64,000 nt of DNA from Melastoma dodecandrum (GCA_029817715.1 JARUPY010000235.1:124001-188000), one strand, 5' to 3'. Positions 1-12,074 are shown, counted from the stretch's first letter. Notes: generated by a model from the letters alone, not told the origin. Made by a program: numbers and translations.

Positions 1-896
1 GGTCATCTGTGAAAATGGTTTCAATGGTCAAGAAGAGCACTAAAAGAGTAAGAAAACATTAAACTCTGACAAAAGATTAGGTTATAACATCTTGTGAGTG
101 GCATCAAAAGTATGAAAGACATGGATACAATGTTAAATCCCAGAATGTTCATACAGGAGAGAACGAGTAGTGTCGAGAAAGGATTCATCAAGTATCTGAA
201 AAAAATTCACATTCTAGTAAAGTAAAATCTCCCATAAACTTTTAGATAGGAGCATTGCAACAGGGAAACCATGCAACATCTATTGAACCAACCTTCATAG
301 ATTTCAATCTCAAGTTAAGTTTCTAGCTATAACTCTTTCCAGGAAAAACCATTACACAGTTTCAATGCAACTCCTAATGTAGACATCTGGTATCACTGAA
401 CAATCCAAGTTGAGATGAACTGAAAGATTTATGATGTTCTTGCTGATGCATAAGTAAAGGCTCTAGAAACGATTATTGCAACCAATCACGTTGAAGTGGT
501 AAAGAAAGGATGCGAGTTGCAGCAGCTAGGTCGATTTCCCCCGACAAATTGAAACAACTGCACTGAAACTTGAAACTAAGGTTAATGTGTGGCTACATAA
601 TGGAGAACTTCTGGAAATTATTCACTGATTTGGTGCATGCGATCTGAATAGTGCCTTTGGCAATTTTCTGAGGATTATGAGTTAGTTGCTCATTTGATAA
701 TCACAATCTAACTACTGATTATTTGAACAATAAGAAAACAGAAAATAAACATTTTCGGCTTTCTAGGCAACCCAAATAGAATAGAAAGGCACCAGTTCTG
801 TACAAGAACAAAGAACAAAACTTGCCCGATAAAAATCAACTCAGCTTAACTTTGGCGAAATGTCCTCTAACAGGACTAACCAGAAGTAAGCCATAC
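1..896. other. no exon recognised; presumed GET3 intron
   Basis: This AT-rich stretch lies directly downstream (on the minus strand) of the third exon of the GET3-like gene. The next exon of the family, which follows the A-loop segment, is not recognisable here on either strand. I infer that this is intron sequence of that gene running off the window. Confidence 0.4.
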
Positions 897-2664
897 CTGG
901 GTGAGCATACCGCCAAATCTATTCTTCAACATCAGCATTTTTGTAAGCCCCTTCTCCAAAGTAGATGGAAACTGTAACAATCGCAGAGTATGACCGGTGG
1001 GAGCCGTGTCAAATACTATGACGGAATAATCCATTGTTTGCACCAATCTGCATCAGTATATTCATTTTTAGTCTATTGAACTAGAAATTCAACACATTTT
1101 ACTTCTATTTTATGATGCAGAAACAATCTACTATTATTAGCTTTGACAACAACATATGTAAATTCTTCGCATGCTTCAGGACAGCTAATCTGGAGGGATA
1201 CGGACAATCCTTCACTCACTAGAGAAAATGAAACAACTGCAGCTGGAAGCATGTTACATGAGCCTCAATAATCCCCTTCTATTTCAAGAAACTGAACACT
1301 CGATTAGGAAATATAATTTAAAAGTAGATAGAGAAAATAAAAATGTAAGAGTAAAAAATGCCTAATGATCTCTCCACAAGCAGTAGCACTGCTTCTGCAA
1401 GGTATCACCAGCCTTCTAACTCCGGCAGATTGTAATTTCCAAAACAAATATCTGAGGTACAGGAGATCCACAATGCCCATCATGTGAGCTTTCTGGATAA
1501 CACAGTAATACTCGATTCCTCTGCAAACTAATTCAGTAAACAAAACTAAAGACCTTTACATCATATTAAAGAAAATATTGAAAACCAAACAATATTCACA
1601 ACGAACAAAAGACTCAGTTGCATATGAAGATAACAGATATATTCAATGTGCCTACACAGAAGACAAAAACAGCCAATACACAAGTTTCGCCACTTGATCA
1701 TAAGAGTTCTTACTTAAGCATCTCAGCAAAGCTCATGGCTTCATCAATCCCAGGAATCGCGTTTGTCAGCTCGGTAACCAAGCTATCCATCCCTTCAGCA
1801 CCACCTATTTCTTCATGCTCAACATTAGGATCCACTTCCTTTGGAAGGTCAAAAGAAAATAGAAATAAAAAAACATCCACCAACAAGGGCAAGTAAACAT
1901 GAAAAGACATTAAAGGAAGAAGACCTTAAAACAACATTCCAACAATTAGGTAAAAAATGAGGGAACTGGGAAAAAAGATGCATGTTCACGCCAACAGAAA
2001 TAGTGTCCAATTGGGAATAAGTCACAACAAGAGCACAACATCAACAACCACAACGCCAACTATACGATCACCACATCAAAGCGGAAAGTCAAAACTCCAA
2101 CTTCCTGAAATTGCAGATAGATCTCAGATAAAGGATGGGCTACTCGGGAAACTTCCTCACAAAGCGCCAGCCCAGCACCGCAATCATTAATCCCACCCAG
2201 GACTTTGCAATCATCAGTTTCACACAACAGGTGGATTCCACATCAAAGAAGCGGGGAGGGAAAAATAAAATCAATCGCAGGAATTATCCCGAAACAGTTA
2301 CCAGCCCCATCACGTATATGCAGACAATACAACAATAATCTATCCAGCATGCCGCGCATGAAAAGAAGAAGCCCTTGGAATTAGGGAATGACAACCCCAC
2401 CATGGCGTAGAGGTTGGTGAAACCGTTGACGAGGGTGGGGGACTTGGTGAAACGCTGCTGGAAGGCGTCGCTGAGGTTGTGAGCGGGGTCGGTGGAGATG
2501 ATGAGGACAGAGGGACGGACCCTTGCCAATAAGATCGATAGGATGGAGCTGCAGGTGGTCTTTCCTACTCCCCCCTTCCCTCCCACGAACACCCACTTTA
2601 GGGTTTCCTGCTCCAGGAGGTTCGCCACCGTTCCCTCCGGCAATTCCCCGCCGCCGCCAGACAT
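897..2664 (-). CDS. GET3: GET3/ArsA-type tail-anchored protein insertion ATPase, 5' part
   Basis: Three exons of a GET3 (TRC40/ASNA1) ATPase, which captures tail-anchored membrane proteins in the cytosol and hands them to the ER receptor. Exon 1 is 2401..2664 (ATG at 2664), exon 2 is 1714..1838, exon 3 is 897..1047. All junctions are GT-AG and the frames join without a stop, giving the first 180 residues. Visible motifs: the deviant Walker [11 protein letters not shown] near residue 31, switch [15 protein letters not shown], an acidic stretch beginning [10 protein letters not shown], and the A-loop motif [15 protein letters not shown] in exon 3. The family is usually about 350 residues, so the substrate-binding helices and C-terminus lie beyond the left edge. 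No organelle-targeting extension precedes the P-loop, which fits the cytosolic GET3a type. The exon order and residues closely follow the Arabidopsis protein I remember. Confidence 0.93.
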
Positions 2665-5600
2665 CTTCCCTGCCCTCCTCCTTCTGCTGTCTTGTCGGTC
2701 CTTTTCTACCTCCTCGGCGAGAGATCCCGGAGTAATTGCAGGGAAGGAGATGGAATTCGAACCGGTAATTCTTCGACCTGGAAAGTGAAATGGAAGGACG
2801 ATGCAGACAGAGATCGGCCGATTCAGTAAATTGTTTAATTTATATGTAAACCTCTAAAAAGTTAATTCACATTAAAATCATCAAATGTTATGTCGTTAAC
2901 CTATTAACCTCGAGGAATGTTATTGGATAATGTTAGTTCGTAAAAAAAAAGGCTTAATTATAAAATAAGTAGGTTAAACTTCCCTCTCCCACCCTCTTTT
3001 TCCCTTTCTCATTTTTTTTGATTCGGAGTTGTTCAATTTCGAGTTCTTTGAAAATTAAATTTAGAGTTAAAAACTCCGAGTTATTGACATTAATTAACGA
3101 ACTATGAGTTTAATCGATTTATTTCACAAATCTTTGTAAGAACCAACGTTAACGTCGAATAAAGCCCATTACCTCTCTTAATGTTGCCAACTTTATATAA
3201 ATGATGAGTAGGCTTGTTGGGCAGAGCTTACAAGCGAGTTTACAAGAAATGGGAAATTCGCTTACTTCTATGAATCCAAATTGAGTTTACAAATGAGGTA
3301 AACAACCACAATGTTCGTTTGGGTTTAGAATGATTGTCATGTCCTTTTCGATTACACATTGGCCATATTTATATAAATACATAACTATTAAATGCTTGAT
3401 TATTACCTTCCTCACTTGTGTATAAGACCGAATCCATTCGTTTTTTAAAAAATATTACCAATCCTTAACTTTTCGAGGAATTCTTCATCAACAACACGTG
3501 TCTAATTTTAAGAAGACTATAATTGCTTCCAAACAAGAAATCGGTCGCTAGTCCTCACAACCATCATCATGTGATCTAATTATAATCTTCCTTTAAACCA
3601 ACATTTTGTCTTTAGTAGGTCATGAGTCTAATTGTTAGTCAAACAAACATCTTTCCCCTTTAAAAGAACTTCCCACTTGTTTCTCTAACTAGAAGGACTC
3701 GAACTTCTCGTTATCAACTTTGATCTTCAACCTTCAATTGTAAACCATCAACTATTGATCCTTAATTATCAGCTTTCGTACTTTGATCATTAATAATCAA
3801 CTCTCTTCCTTCAACCGTCCATTATCAGTTTTCATATCTCGATCTTCGATGTTTGAATGGAATTATCCCTTTAGTTATACACCAGACAAATTTAGTCATG
3901 TTCGGCTGCAATGATTTATGAGCTAAGGCTTATAGGCCTAGAATTAGTTTACTATATAAACATTTTGCCCCACTCTAGTCCAAAATATCACTTTCTCATT
4001 GCGTTTCTATTTTTAGACCCTAGCACTGTTCATTGTCTTCCTGGCCTCGAATCCTTCCTCCACGAGCTTCGTAATACCAATCGCTCCAAGGCTCAGGTAT
4101 TTAAAACCTAGATTTTCTCAAGTTTCGTGGGATCAGTGGTTTGGATCTTAGGCAAATGAATAAGCTCTTGAAGAAATATGTATTCAAAGTTGTTTTACAG
4201 TGATGAACCAGTTGAGGGAGAAGGGAAACTCTTCGAAGATTATTCTCAACATGCTGAACAAGAAACCATGGGACTTGCATTTGATTTAGACATGCTCCTT
4301 GTTAACAGATGGTGGACGGGCCACTATTATACCATACTTTAAGCCATCCACATTCAAAAATGATGGCATTCCTCTAGATTATCTAATGCCAGAGTCGACT
4401 TCCGTTCCTATTTATCAGGAAGATTTTATAAATCACAATTGGTCGAAGGAATCAGATTCGACTGATAATCAGATGTTTTGATTCCCAATTATCAATTCAT
4501 AAATCATATTCCAAGAGTGGATTGACCAATGGTTGAAAGTTCGAAAGGAAAAGTGGGACAAGCTTGGTATATTTAATCTTATTCAAATGTTAGTCGAACC
4601 AATGAGGTGCAACTCACTTCCAGCCATCATTACTCTACTATCCTTATTGAATACAACAATTGCTTCTTCACACCCAATGAGATATTGTCAATTATCTTAG
4701 TCAACATTTCTTTTATCATTGGTGATATGTGTATGGCAAAGAACCTCGATTCACTGAGAAATACGGTGATCAAGAATTCAGCCATCAAGGCATCAAAGAT
4801 GTGATTGCAAAACATCTAGAAAAGCCTACAGCATAATGGGGGAATTTAGAAGAATTTAAATTAATGTTGGAATGGCTATTGAAGTTTATTTTCTGCAGTC
4901 ATGGGAAGTAGTCGGCAAAGATGTTCTCCCTACTAGCCAATTGCCTCGTTTGGACTCAAATGCCAATAACGCTCGACCCTTTCCTTCTCTACCCTTTGTA
5001 TAGAAGCATGTTTGAAGCGTCGACTAGCGAGAATACCAGTGCAACCAAAGGGGTGTTGAAATCAACTAAGGTTTCCATTTTCCTTTCCAAAACAGTCAAA
5101 GGTCCTTTATGGCTAATGTATATATGGATGCGCCTCTATTTTTCAAAGTTCTGCAATAATTTTAAGATAAAGGTTCAACAAAATTTCAGCTCACTTCTTT
5201 GGAAGAGAGATCGTGAAAATTTTAACAAATGAGGATTTAATTTTTGGAACAAAGAAATAACTTCATGATTAATCTAACTGCTCAATGAAGACACGTTAAA
5301 TTGCATGTATTTCCAAACAACCATGAAATGCCTATGCTTCTACGCAAAGCAGAACCACAAAAATTGCTCTATCCACAAGATCTGGTTGCATACAAGGCAA
5401 GGGGATACATTGTTGAAGTATACAATCCTTAGCTCTGTGCATGTCAGCTATGATTCACATAGAGTCACGCATTTATGTTTCATCTGTCTTTCAACATTCC
5501 CTTAATGGCTCGTGGGATCATCAGCTTCTCAAACTAGAAGACGATAATCGATTAATTCTTTCCAAATAAAACTAGGTCCCAACTTATCATTCTATATTTT

Positions 5601-5989
5601 ACATTGCAATTCCTTGACATTGTGAACTCTCATGTGAAGTGGCCTTTTTCGTAAAACATGAACAACCAGTATCTACAACTTGCCCGTTCGACATGATATG
5701 GGAGAACATATTTACGAAAATGAAAACCAATATCACTTTTCTCAAGGCACATAAGCTTTTAATCTTCCAGATTGCTTCATTGACAAACTCCTATCTAGGT
5801 GAGAAAAAGCTGTGATTCCCAGTATGATTTTTCTTTTCTTTTACTACTTCAATCTGAAAAGAATTGAAGGAGTGTTCCATTCAGTACAAACACCAAGACG
5901 ATGAATTCATTCGAACGTAGGATCAAGTTCCATGTGAGGATCAGGCAATGTATAAAGGGGACGAGAATGGGAGAATCCAATGACTCGTG
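2665..5989. other. 5' flank of GET3-like gene and intergenic DNA
   Basis: The first 150 bases are the likely promoter and 5' UTR of the minus-strand GET3-like gene. No convincing TATA box was identified. The remainder is AT-rich, with only short open frames (for example at 3911, 4299 and 4921 on the plus strand) that match no family I recognise and have no consistent exon structure. The stretch just before 5990 may be worn-out retroelement sequence, because it leads directly into a decayed gypsy pol. Confidence 0.4.
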
Positions 5990-6910
5990 TAGTCGTGAGT
6001 TCATCGAAGAATGTCATTGCATATACGGTTTTGATTGGTAGCCGGGATGCTTATACATTGTTTGATACGACACAACACATCCATTCATAGTTGATCGATG
6101 ACTTATTTGATCAATTGAAGTGCTCGGTTTTGTATTCTAAGATCGACTTACGGTCTATCTTCTCACTAAGTTCGAGTGAGGGACGAAGACGTGAAGAAAA
6201 CAACATTTCGGATAAGGTACAAATATAACGAGTTTTTGGTTATGTCTTTTGGGTTAACAAATGTGTCGGGTGTTGGCATGGCGTTGATAAATCAAATGTC
6301 CTGAATTTGGGTTGGATCAAGACAAAAATTGAAGCGATATCATGGAACTCGAAATGTGACGGAGGTACGAAGTTTTCTTGAACTCATTGTTATTACAATT
6401 GATTTGTAGAGGGATTTTCGAAAATTATGAAACCAATGACAAAGTTGACGTGGAAGGGCACAACTTTTGCATGGACCGAGGCATGTTAAAAGAGTTTTGT
6501 TGAGTTGAAATGGAGACTGACAAGCGCTCAAATACTAATCATCCTGAATCAATGTGAGGGATACACGATGTGTTCTGACGCACCAGGCCAAGGGCTTGGT
6601 GGTGTGCTTATGCAAAATGGAAGATTCATAGCATATGCGCCAACATAACTGAAGCTTCATGAGAAAAATTACCCGACGCACGACCCAAAGCTGGTTGCGA
6701 TGGTATATCTCCTCAAGATATGAAGGCATTACCTTTACGGTGAGATGTTTGAGATCTTAACGGATCATAAGAGTCAAATATTTGTTTGCCTAGAATGAGC
6801 TTAATATGCGACAACGTTGATGGATGAAATTACTAAAAGATTATGATTATACAATATTATACCACCCAGGGAAAGCCAATGTTGTTGCTAATACATTGAG
6901 TGGGAACAAT
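5990..6910 (+). pseudogene. decayed Ty3/gypsy pol (protease to RNase H)
   Basis: Translated pieces in shifting plus-strand frames match Ty3/gypsy polyprotein order. A protease-like piece (GSRDAYTLFDT) lies near 6040, an RT-like piece (DDLFDQLKCSVLYSKIDLR) near 6100, and RNase H pieces (GYTMCSDAPGQGLGGVLMQ, RHYLYGEMFEILTDHKS) near 6560-6780. The end of RNase H (DYDYTILYHPGKANVV) is near 6840-6890. Many stops and frameshifts interrupt it, and the RT active-site segment is not visible. No LTRs were found, so this is an old fragment. Its orientation is opposite to the gypsy fragment just downstream. Confidence 0.75.
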
Positions 6911-7118
6911 TGTTCGATGGCGAGTTTGATGTTGATGAATGGGGTTGTGTGAGAGGGCTAGTGAGCTTGATGCCTGGCTTGGGGAGAATGAATACGGAAT
7001 AATTCTCACCAGCATGCGAGAAGGAAAGGGGATGATAATTGGAATAGCGGAAGAACAAGGCCAAGATGAGTATTTGATATCGATTAAGTCAGGGATAGAG
7101 AGGGTGACTATGAGGATT

Positions 7119-7672
7119 TTAAGATTTCGATAGTGGTGAATAGAGAACATACCTTTCCGATAACGTCGAAACACATGCCCTTCCTTTGGGATCATTGATG
7201 AGTTTGAGAGATGGATTATCGGTGTGCAGCACGAACTCTCGAAATAGTAAATAGAGGCTCCATGTTTCGAGTACTCGAATGATAGCTAGGAACTGCTTAT
7301 CGTATGTCGAGTATTTGAGCTTGGCGGGGTTGAGCTTCTCACTGAAGTAGGCAATTGGTCTCTCCTCTTGCCACAAAACTCCTTTGATTCCAACTCTAAA
7401 TGGATCAAAATAGCTTGGATAGTTGGTGTCCACTCGAACTTCTCGCCCTTTAAATAATCGGTGAGTGGGGCTATGATCGAACTGAAGCCACGAATGAATT
7501 TTCTGTAGAATGAAGGCAAGCTATGAAAGCCTCGAACGTCATGGAAGTTCTTGGGTACTGGCCAATTCTTGATTATTTTGACTTTACTTTCGTCAACCTG
7601 AATGCCTTCTATAGTCATGACATTTTTTTTTTCAGAAAATGTAGTTGCAAAATAGCCGAGAACCGCCAACAT
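7119..7672 (-). pseudogene. decayed Ty3/gypsy RT/RNase H fragment
   Basis: On the minus strand, 7672 downwards reads the end of a gypsy RT followed by RNase H. The RT piece includes GIQVDESKVKIIKNWPVPKN and the connection motif FYRKFIRGFSSIIAPLTDYLKG. A frameshifted RNase H segment follows with RPIAYFSEKLNPAKLKYSTY and a further piece near EFVLHTDNPSLK. The fragment stops abruptly at about 7119, where the plus-strand gypsy fragment's flank begins. No catalytic YVDD segment remains. It probably comes from an element different from the one at 5990, as the two run in opposite directions. Confidence 0.75.
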
Positions 7673-7979
7673 TCAAAAAACACAATCTTACAACGGCACA
7701 ATGGTATGGCAAGTCGTGGCACAATGTCGATACTTATGATGACCGATATCTAAAAACCCTTTGTTCTTATCTACATCTCGGAGATGAGATTTCGCAGGTA
7801 ATCCTGGACGAAATTAGCGTGAAACAAGTAGTCGTGTTTACTTAACATCAACATTAAGTAAATGAGGTTGAAGTTGACAATGGCTTAATTTACCATAAGC
7901 ATTTCATTTGCTGTTGAGTGATCTTCTTTCATCGTCAAAGGTCGTCAAACCCTATTTCTCTCAATGCAGATCTCCTTTT
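7673..7979. other. spacer between gypsy remnant and Copia-1
   Basis: No gene or element end is recognised. The last bases before the LTR (7975-7979, ctttt) are the likely target-site copy of Copia-1. Confidence 0.4.
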
Positions 7980-8317
7980 TGTTGGGAGCTATATGTGAAA
8001 GGATTGGATAGGAAGAGAAAAGGTCCTAGAAGAACGTAGGTTCTGTATTGCTGACGATTGCTCCAACGATGGATAAATATTTGGTGGAGTTCATGTGTTT
8101 ATGCTGCAAATTATTTTCTTCTTTTCATTTCCTTCAAATGATTACAAGTTCCTCTATATATAGTGAGGAGTAGAAACCCAAATGACAATTGAAACCGCTA
8201 CCTTAAATGACAAATTTAATGATCTACTTAAATGCTCTCTTAATGTTGCACTTAATGATATTTCTGTAACTAACTTTAATACCGCATTCACTTGAATTAT
8301 AAATTTTTTCTTCAACA
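7980..8317 (-). repeat. Copia-1 3' LTR
   Basis: Plus-strand ends are TGTTGGGAGC and CTTCAACA, aligning along its length with 11723..12074. It contains a TATA-like stretch (plus strand ctatatatagtgagg near 8153) shared with the other LTR. It is slightly shorter than the partner, which has an extra segment after the first 80 bases. Confidence 0.9.
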
Positions 8318-8330
8318 CCCCCTCTTAATT
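8318..8330 (-). other. Copia-1 polypurine tract
   Basis: Immediately inside the 3' LTR the minus strand reads AAATTAAGAGGGGG, a purine-rich tract in the position used to prime plus-strand DNA synthesis. Confidence 0.7.
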
Positions 8331-8338
8331 TATAATCT

Positions 8339-9320
8339 TCAGTTAGTCTTTGAATGTCTCGAACTTCTCCGAAGCACCGCCTTAGTAAGAACATCTACTG
8401 GTTGATCATGGGTGGTGATGAACTCTAAAAGAATATCCTTATGCGAAACCATCTCTCTGATGAAATGATGACGAGGTTCTATATACTTCGACCTTGCATG
8501 AAAAACTGGATTCTTGGTCATAGCAATTGCAGATTGGTTATCACAGAAGATTGTTGTTGGCTCGTCCACCTTTTGTTGTAACTCTAGAAGTAACCTTCTA
8601 AGCCAAACAGCTTCTCTTGTTGCTTCATTTGCTGCGATGTACTCAGCTTCTGCAGATGAGGGGGCAACGGTGCTTTGCTTCTTTGAACTCCATGAAATGG
8701 GCTTTGTTCCAATACAGAACAAGTATCCTGATGTGCTTCTGCGATTATCCAAGCTTCTTACCTAATTACTGTATACATGACCCACTAGATCATCTTCTAC
8801 TCTTTTGTATACTTCAGTCTGACCTTATGTGTGCCTTTTAGATAGCGTATAACCCTTTTTGCTGCAAGCTTCTGTGAATAGCCTTTTGCTACGATACAAG
8901 CGTTATGCTTCTACGCGCTTTTATCTTCATTATTTTTGGTCTTGTAGACCCACCTCAAGTCGATAGCCTCTTTTTCTTCTAGGAGATCGACCATGACCAC
9001 ATGTCATTCTTCTCTGTCGAAGTCATCTCCTCCTTCATGGCATTTCTCCATTTTTCTTCTCTGGCTATCTCCTCAAAGTTTTGTGGCTCAAATGTAGCAA
9101 GAGCAAAGTTAGCTTGCTCATAAATTTCAATAAATGATCGATACCTCCTCGGTGGATTATCTCTAATAGGACCATTTGCTTTTGGAATGGTTCTAGAAGA
9201 ACTAGCTTTTGTTGTTCCGATGGGATTCTGTACGGTAACTTCAGTTGTTGCTTTTGTTGTTCTGATGTTCTGTACAAATGTTTTTGCAACTGCTTCTGTA
9301 TACTGGAACATCTGAGTCAT
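8339..9320 (-). pseudogene. Copia-1 RT/RNase H remnant with RT core deleted
   Basis: Reading the minus strand from 9320, the segment before RT is present (EIAREEKWRNAMKEEM). It continues to a worn piece ending IVAKGYSQK near 8880, then jumps directly to AAKRVIRYLKGT, which in the family lies after the RT domain. The fingers-palm region with the YVDD active site is therefore absent. RNase H follows from 8752 (STSGYLFCIGTKPISWSSKK, AEAEYIAANEATREAVWLR, FCDNQSAIAMTKNPVFHARS) and is still largely open. The deletion probably removed several hundred bases, judged from usual copia domain length. Confidence 0.8.
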
Positions 9321-9332
9321 AGAAGTCTCTTC

Positions 9333-10600
9333 CTACCACTTCCAAGCTGCAAGTTCATCAAAGACAACATCTCTCAACAAAAATAACTTGCCAGTGATTA
9401 TATTATACAGACGATATCCCTTCGATTTATCACCATATCCGATGAAAATCAACTTCTCACCTTTCTCATCAAACCTTTCTCTTCCTTGAGAAGGTGTGAG
9501 TGCATATGCAATACACCCAAATACTTTCAAATGATTTACCACGGGCTTTCTTCTATGCCACGCTTCGTATGGTGTCTTGTCCCTAACTGCTTTTGTAGGA
9601 GATCTATTCAGAAGGTAAGCAGATGTGTTAACAGCTACTGCCCAGAACTTGTTGGGTAGACATTTGCCCTTCAGCATGCCTCTAGCCATCTCCACTTTGT
9701 TCTGTTCTTTCTTTCTGCAACTCCATTCTGCTGTGGAGAATATTGCACAGTCAACTGCCTCTGTATCCCCTTCTATTGGCAATAGTCAAAGAATGGTCTC
9801 AATAGAAACTCTCATCCGCGATCTGTCCTCAAGGTCTTAATCATGTATCAACTTTGATTCTCCGCAAGTGGTTTGAACTTCATAAAGGTGGCAAAAGCAT
9901 CTAACTTCCTCTCAAGAAAAAAAAAAGCCAAATCATTCTAGTATAGTCATCTACAAACAACAGAAAGTATCTTCTGTTACTGAGAGACGGAGTTTGAGTC
10001 AGTCCACAAATATCTACATGAACCAGCTCGAGAGGGGCTTGAGCTCTCCATGATGTGTTTGGGAATGGAAGACGATGATGCTTTCCGAAGACACATCCTT
10101 CACAGACGTCACCTTCTGCAGCTTGTATAGAAGGTAGTCCTACCACCATATCCTTCTGCTTCAATAGAGCTAGACCTTTCATGTTTAAATGTCCATACCT
10201 GAGATGCCAAAGATGAGAATCATCTACACCCTCAGTTTTGAGAATTACATTGCTGCAAGGAGTCATCTTTAACAGGAACAAATTGTTGGATATCATCTTC
10301 ACGACCGCGACCTTCGGTCCGTTTCTATTCGTTATCTCACATTGACCTTCTGCAAAAACCAACTTATATCCATTTTTCATCATTTATCCCACACTTAGTA
10401 GGTTTTGTGTGATTTCTAGAGTATAAAAGATGTCGTGCATCCTCTTCGGTTGACCTTCTGCACTAAAAACTAAAACAACACATTTACCTTCTATATTCAA
10501 CTTTTTGCTATCTTCAAGTTTCAAGAGCGAGTTATATTTCTCATCAAGCTCCATAAAGTTCTTCTTGATCCCTATGACATGGTTGCTACAACCACTATCG
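9333..10600 (-). pseudogene. Copia-1 protease and integrase region, interrupted
   Basis: On the minus strand a protease active-site motif FLDSGCSNH lies near 10590-10600. The frame continues to a stop just before 10383. From 10383 the GAG-pre-integrase domain follows with the zinc motif HLWHLRYGHLNMKGL ... CEGCVFGK. The integrase core then gives the first catalytic Asp in ELVHVDICG. Frameshifts and stops lie between about 9900 and 9780, where the second Asp and the Glu segment (PQQNGVAERKNRT) are still recognisable. The C-terminal part (TPYEAWHRRKPVVNHLKVFG) runs to 9333. It acts in cleaving the polyprotein and inserting element DNA, but this copy is broken. Confidence 0.82.
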
Positions 10601-10734
10601 AGGAACCATATATCATCATGTCTTGCATTGAGTTAGAGGAAGAATAGAAAACTTTAAAAGGTTCATCTTCCTTAGAGAAATTTACTAAGCTTCTGTCCTC
10701 ATGCTTCTGTTCATGCTTTTGCTCTTTATCTTTG

Positions 10735-11696
10735 TACCAACAATCACGATCTGAATGAGTTGGGAACTTACATCTCATGCACCGAAGACGACAATCTTTT
10801 GTTTCATGATTATTCTTTCTGCAGATGTGGCATCCTGCTTCTGCTTCTCCATGACCGCTTCTGTGCTGACCTTCTGGTCGTCCTTCTACATAGCCTCTGT
10901 CTCTGCCACGAGACCTGCCTCCACGTCATCTATCGTAGGACCTTCTGTTGTTTCTAGAACGTTCTTGCTTCTGCTCAGAAACATTCAACTTCGCTTAAAA
11001 TGTTTGCTCCAGCAGAGCTGTGTATTTGTTGACCCGCTTCTCATGGGCTTCTAGAGAACCCATCAATTCATAGATGAAAACTTCTACGAGATCCTTCATC
11101 TATTCAATCATGGTTACCACATGCTCAAACTTATGTGGCAAGCTTCTGAGTATTTTCTCCCCTACTTTTTGATCCGAGACGACTTCTCCGCAACTCTTCA
11201 ATTGATTGAGGATCTCCATGATCCTTAAAAAGTAGACTTTGACGGTTTCTGCATCTTTCATGGCTAGATTGTCGAAGTCTTTCTACAGGTTATACAGCTT
11301 TATAAAGATTACCTTCTGTGACCCTTTGAACTCCTTCTTTAGGATTTCCCACACTTCATTCACCTTCTTCAGGCTGAATATTCTCAGGTAAATGGTTTTG
11401 CTAACGGATTGTTGCAGAATCCGCAGAGCCATGTCATTCTTCGTGACGTTCTCCTTGTACGCCTTATGCTTATCTTCTATGGGGTTGATGACACCTTCTG
11501 CGGTAGTATTGTCACCTTCAGAGAGAGAGATTCCTTCTTAAACTTCTTCGTAGCCTTCCTCCACAAGTTTCCATAGATCTTGCGAAAGGAAAACGGTCTC
11601 CATTTGAGAACTCCAATAGTCGAAGCACTCACTGTCGAAGATGGGGATTTAGTTGGGAGAAAACGTGAAGAACATGCTGCTAGCAGATGCAAACAT
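10735..11696 (-). pseudogene. Copia-1 gag with two zinc knuckles, many stops
   Basis: From the ATG at 11696 the minus strand encodes a copia-type gag, the capsid/nucleocapsid protein, recognisable from SECFDYWSSQMETVFLSQDL and LWKLVEEGYEE. It ends in two consecutive CCHC zinc knuckles, CHICRKNNHETKDC (about 10791-10830) and CMRCKFPTHSDRDC (about 10740-10780). At least six in-frame stops occur before the knuckles. Most are TAA, TAG or TGA where C-to-T change of a Gln or Arg codon would explain them. Confidence 0.78.
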
Positions 11697-11706
11697 GACA
11701 TTCTGC

Positions 11707-11718
11707 GCTCTGATACCA
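11707..11718 (-). other. Copia-1 primer-binding site (initiator tRNA-Met)
   Basis: Four bases inside the 5' LTR the minus strand reads TGGTATCAGAGC, complementary to the 3' end of plant initiator tRNA-Met, the standard primer of plant copia elements. Confidence 0.9.
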
Positions 11719-11722
11719 AATT

Positions 11723-12074
11723 TGTTGGGAGTTATGTGTAAAAGGATTGGATTGGAAGGGAGAAAATTCTAGCAAAACGTAGGTTTTGTACTGCCGACGA
11801 CCTTCTGTAGGATAGAAGAAACTTTTTGTAGAGCTGCTGCTCCTACGAGGGATAAATATTTGGTGGAATTCAAGTGTTTAGGATACAAACTATTTTCTTC
11901 TTCTCATTTCTTTCAAATGATTACACGCTCCTCTATATATAGGGAGGAGTAGAAACCCAAATGACATTAGAAATTGTTACCTTAAATGACAGATTTGATG
12001 ATCTACGTTGCACATGATATTTTCGTTACTAACTTTAATACAGCATTCACTTAAATCATAAATTACCTTCAACA
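11723..12074 (-). repeat. Copia-1 5' LTR
   Basis: The direct repeat partner of 7980..8317, with plus-strand ends TGTTGGGAG and CTTCAACA. It shares the ctcctctatatatag promoter-like block near 11930. It carries an extra segment with accttctgtaggatagaag near 11800 that the other LTR lacks. Confidence 0.9.

Larger units (their letters stand above)
7980..12074 (-). mobile_element. Ty1/copia LTR retrotransposon Copia-1, RT-deleted
   Basis: Two LTRs of 338 and 352 bp in direct orientation, starting TGTTGGGAG and ending CAACA on the plus strand, bound an internal region read on the minus strand. A primer-binding site for initiator tRNA-Met and a purine tract sit next to the LTRs as expected. The flanking five bases (ctttt left, ctttc right) differ at one position and are a probable target duplication. 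Domain order gag, protease, integrase, RT/RNase H is that of Ty1/copia. The RT core is missing and gag carries many stops, so the copy is not autonomous. The LTRs differ at many positions and by small indels, so the insertion is not recent. Confidence 0.92.

Noticed and set aside
2284..2400. C-terminal extension of the GET3 exon-1 frame
   Set aside because: The frame runs into the intron. The family continues directly with the EVDPN segment at 1838, and a GT stands exactly after the ATG codon at 2401.
10755..11054. Plus-strand open frames opposite Copia-1 gag
   Set aside because: They are the mirror of the zinc-knuckle and Gln/Arg-rich gag region on the minus strand and have no family resemblance.
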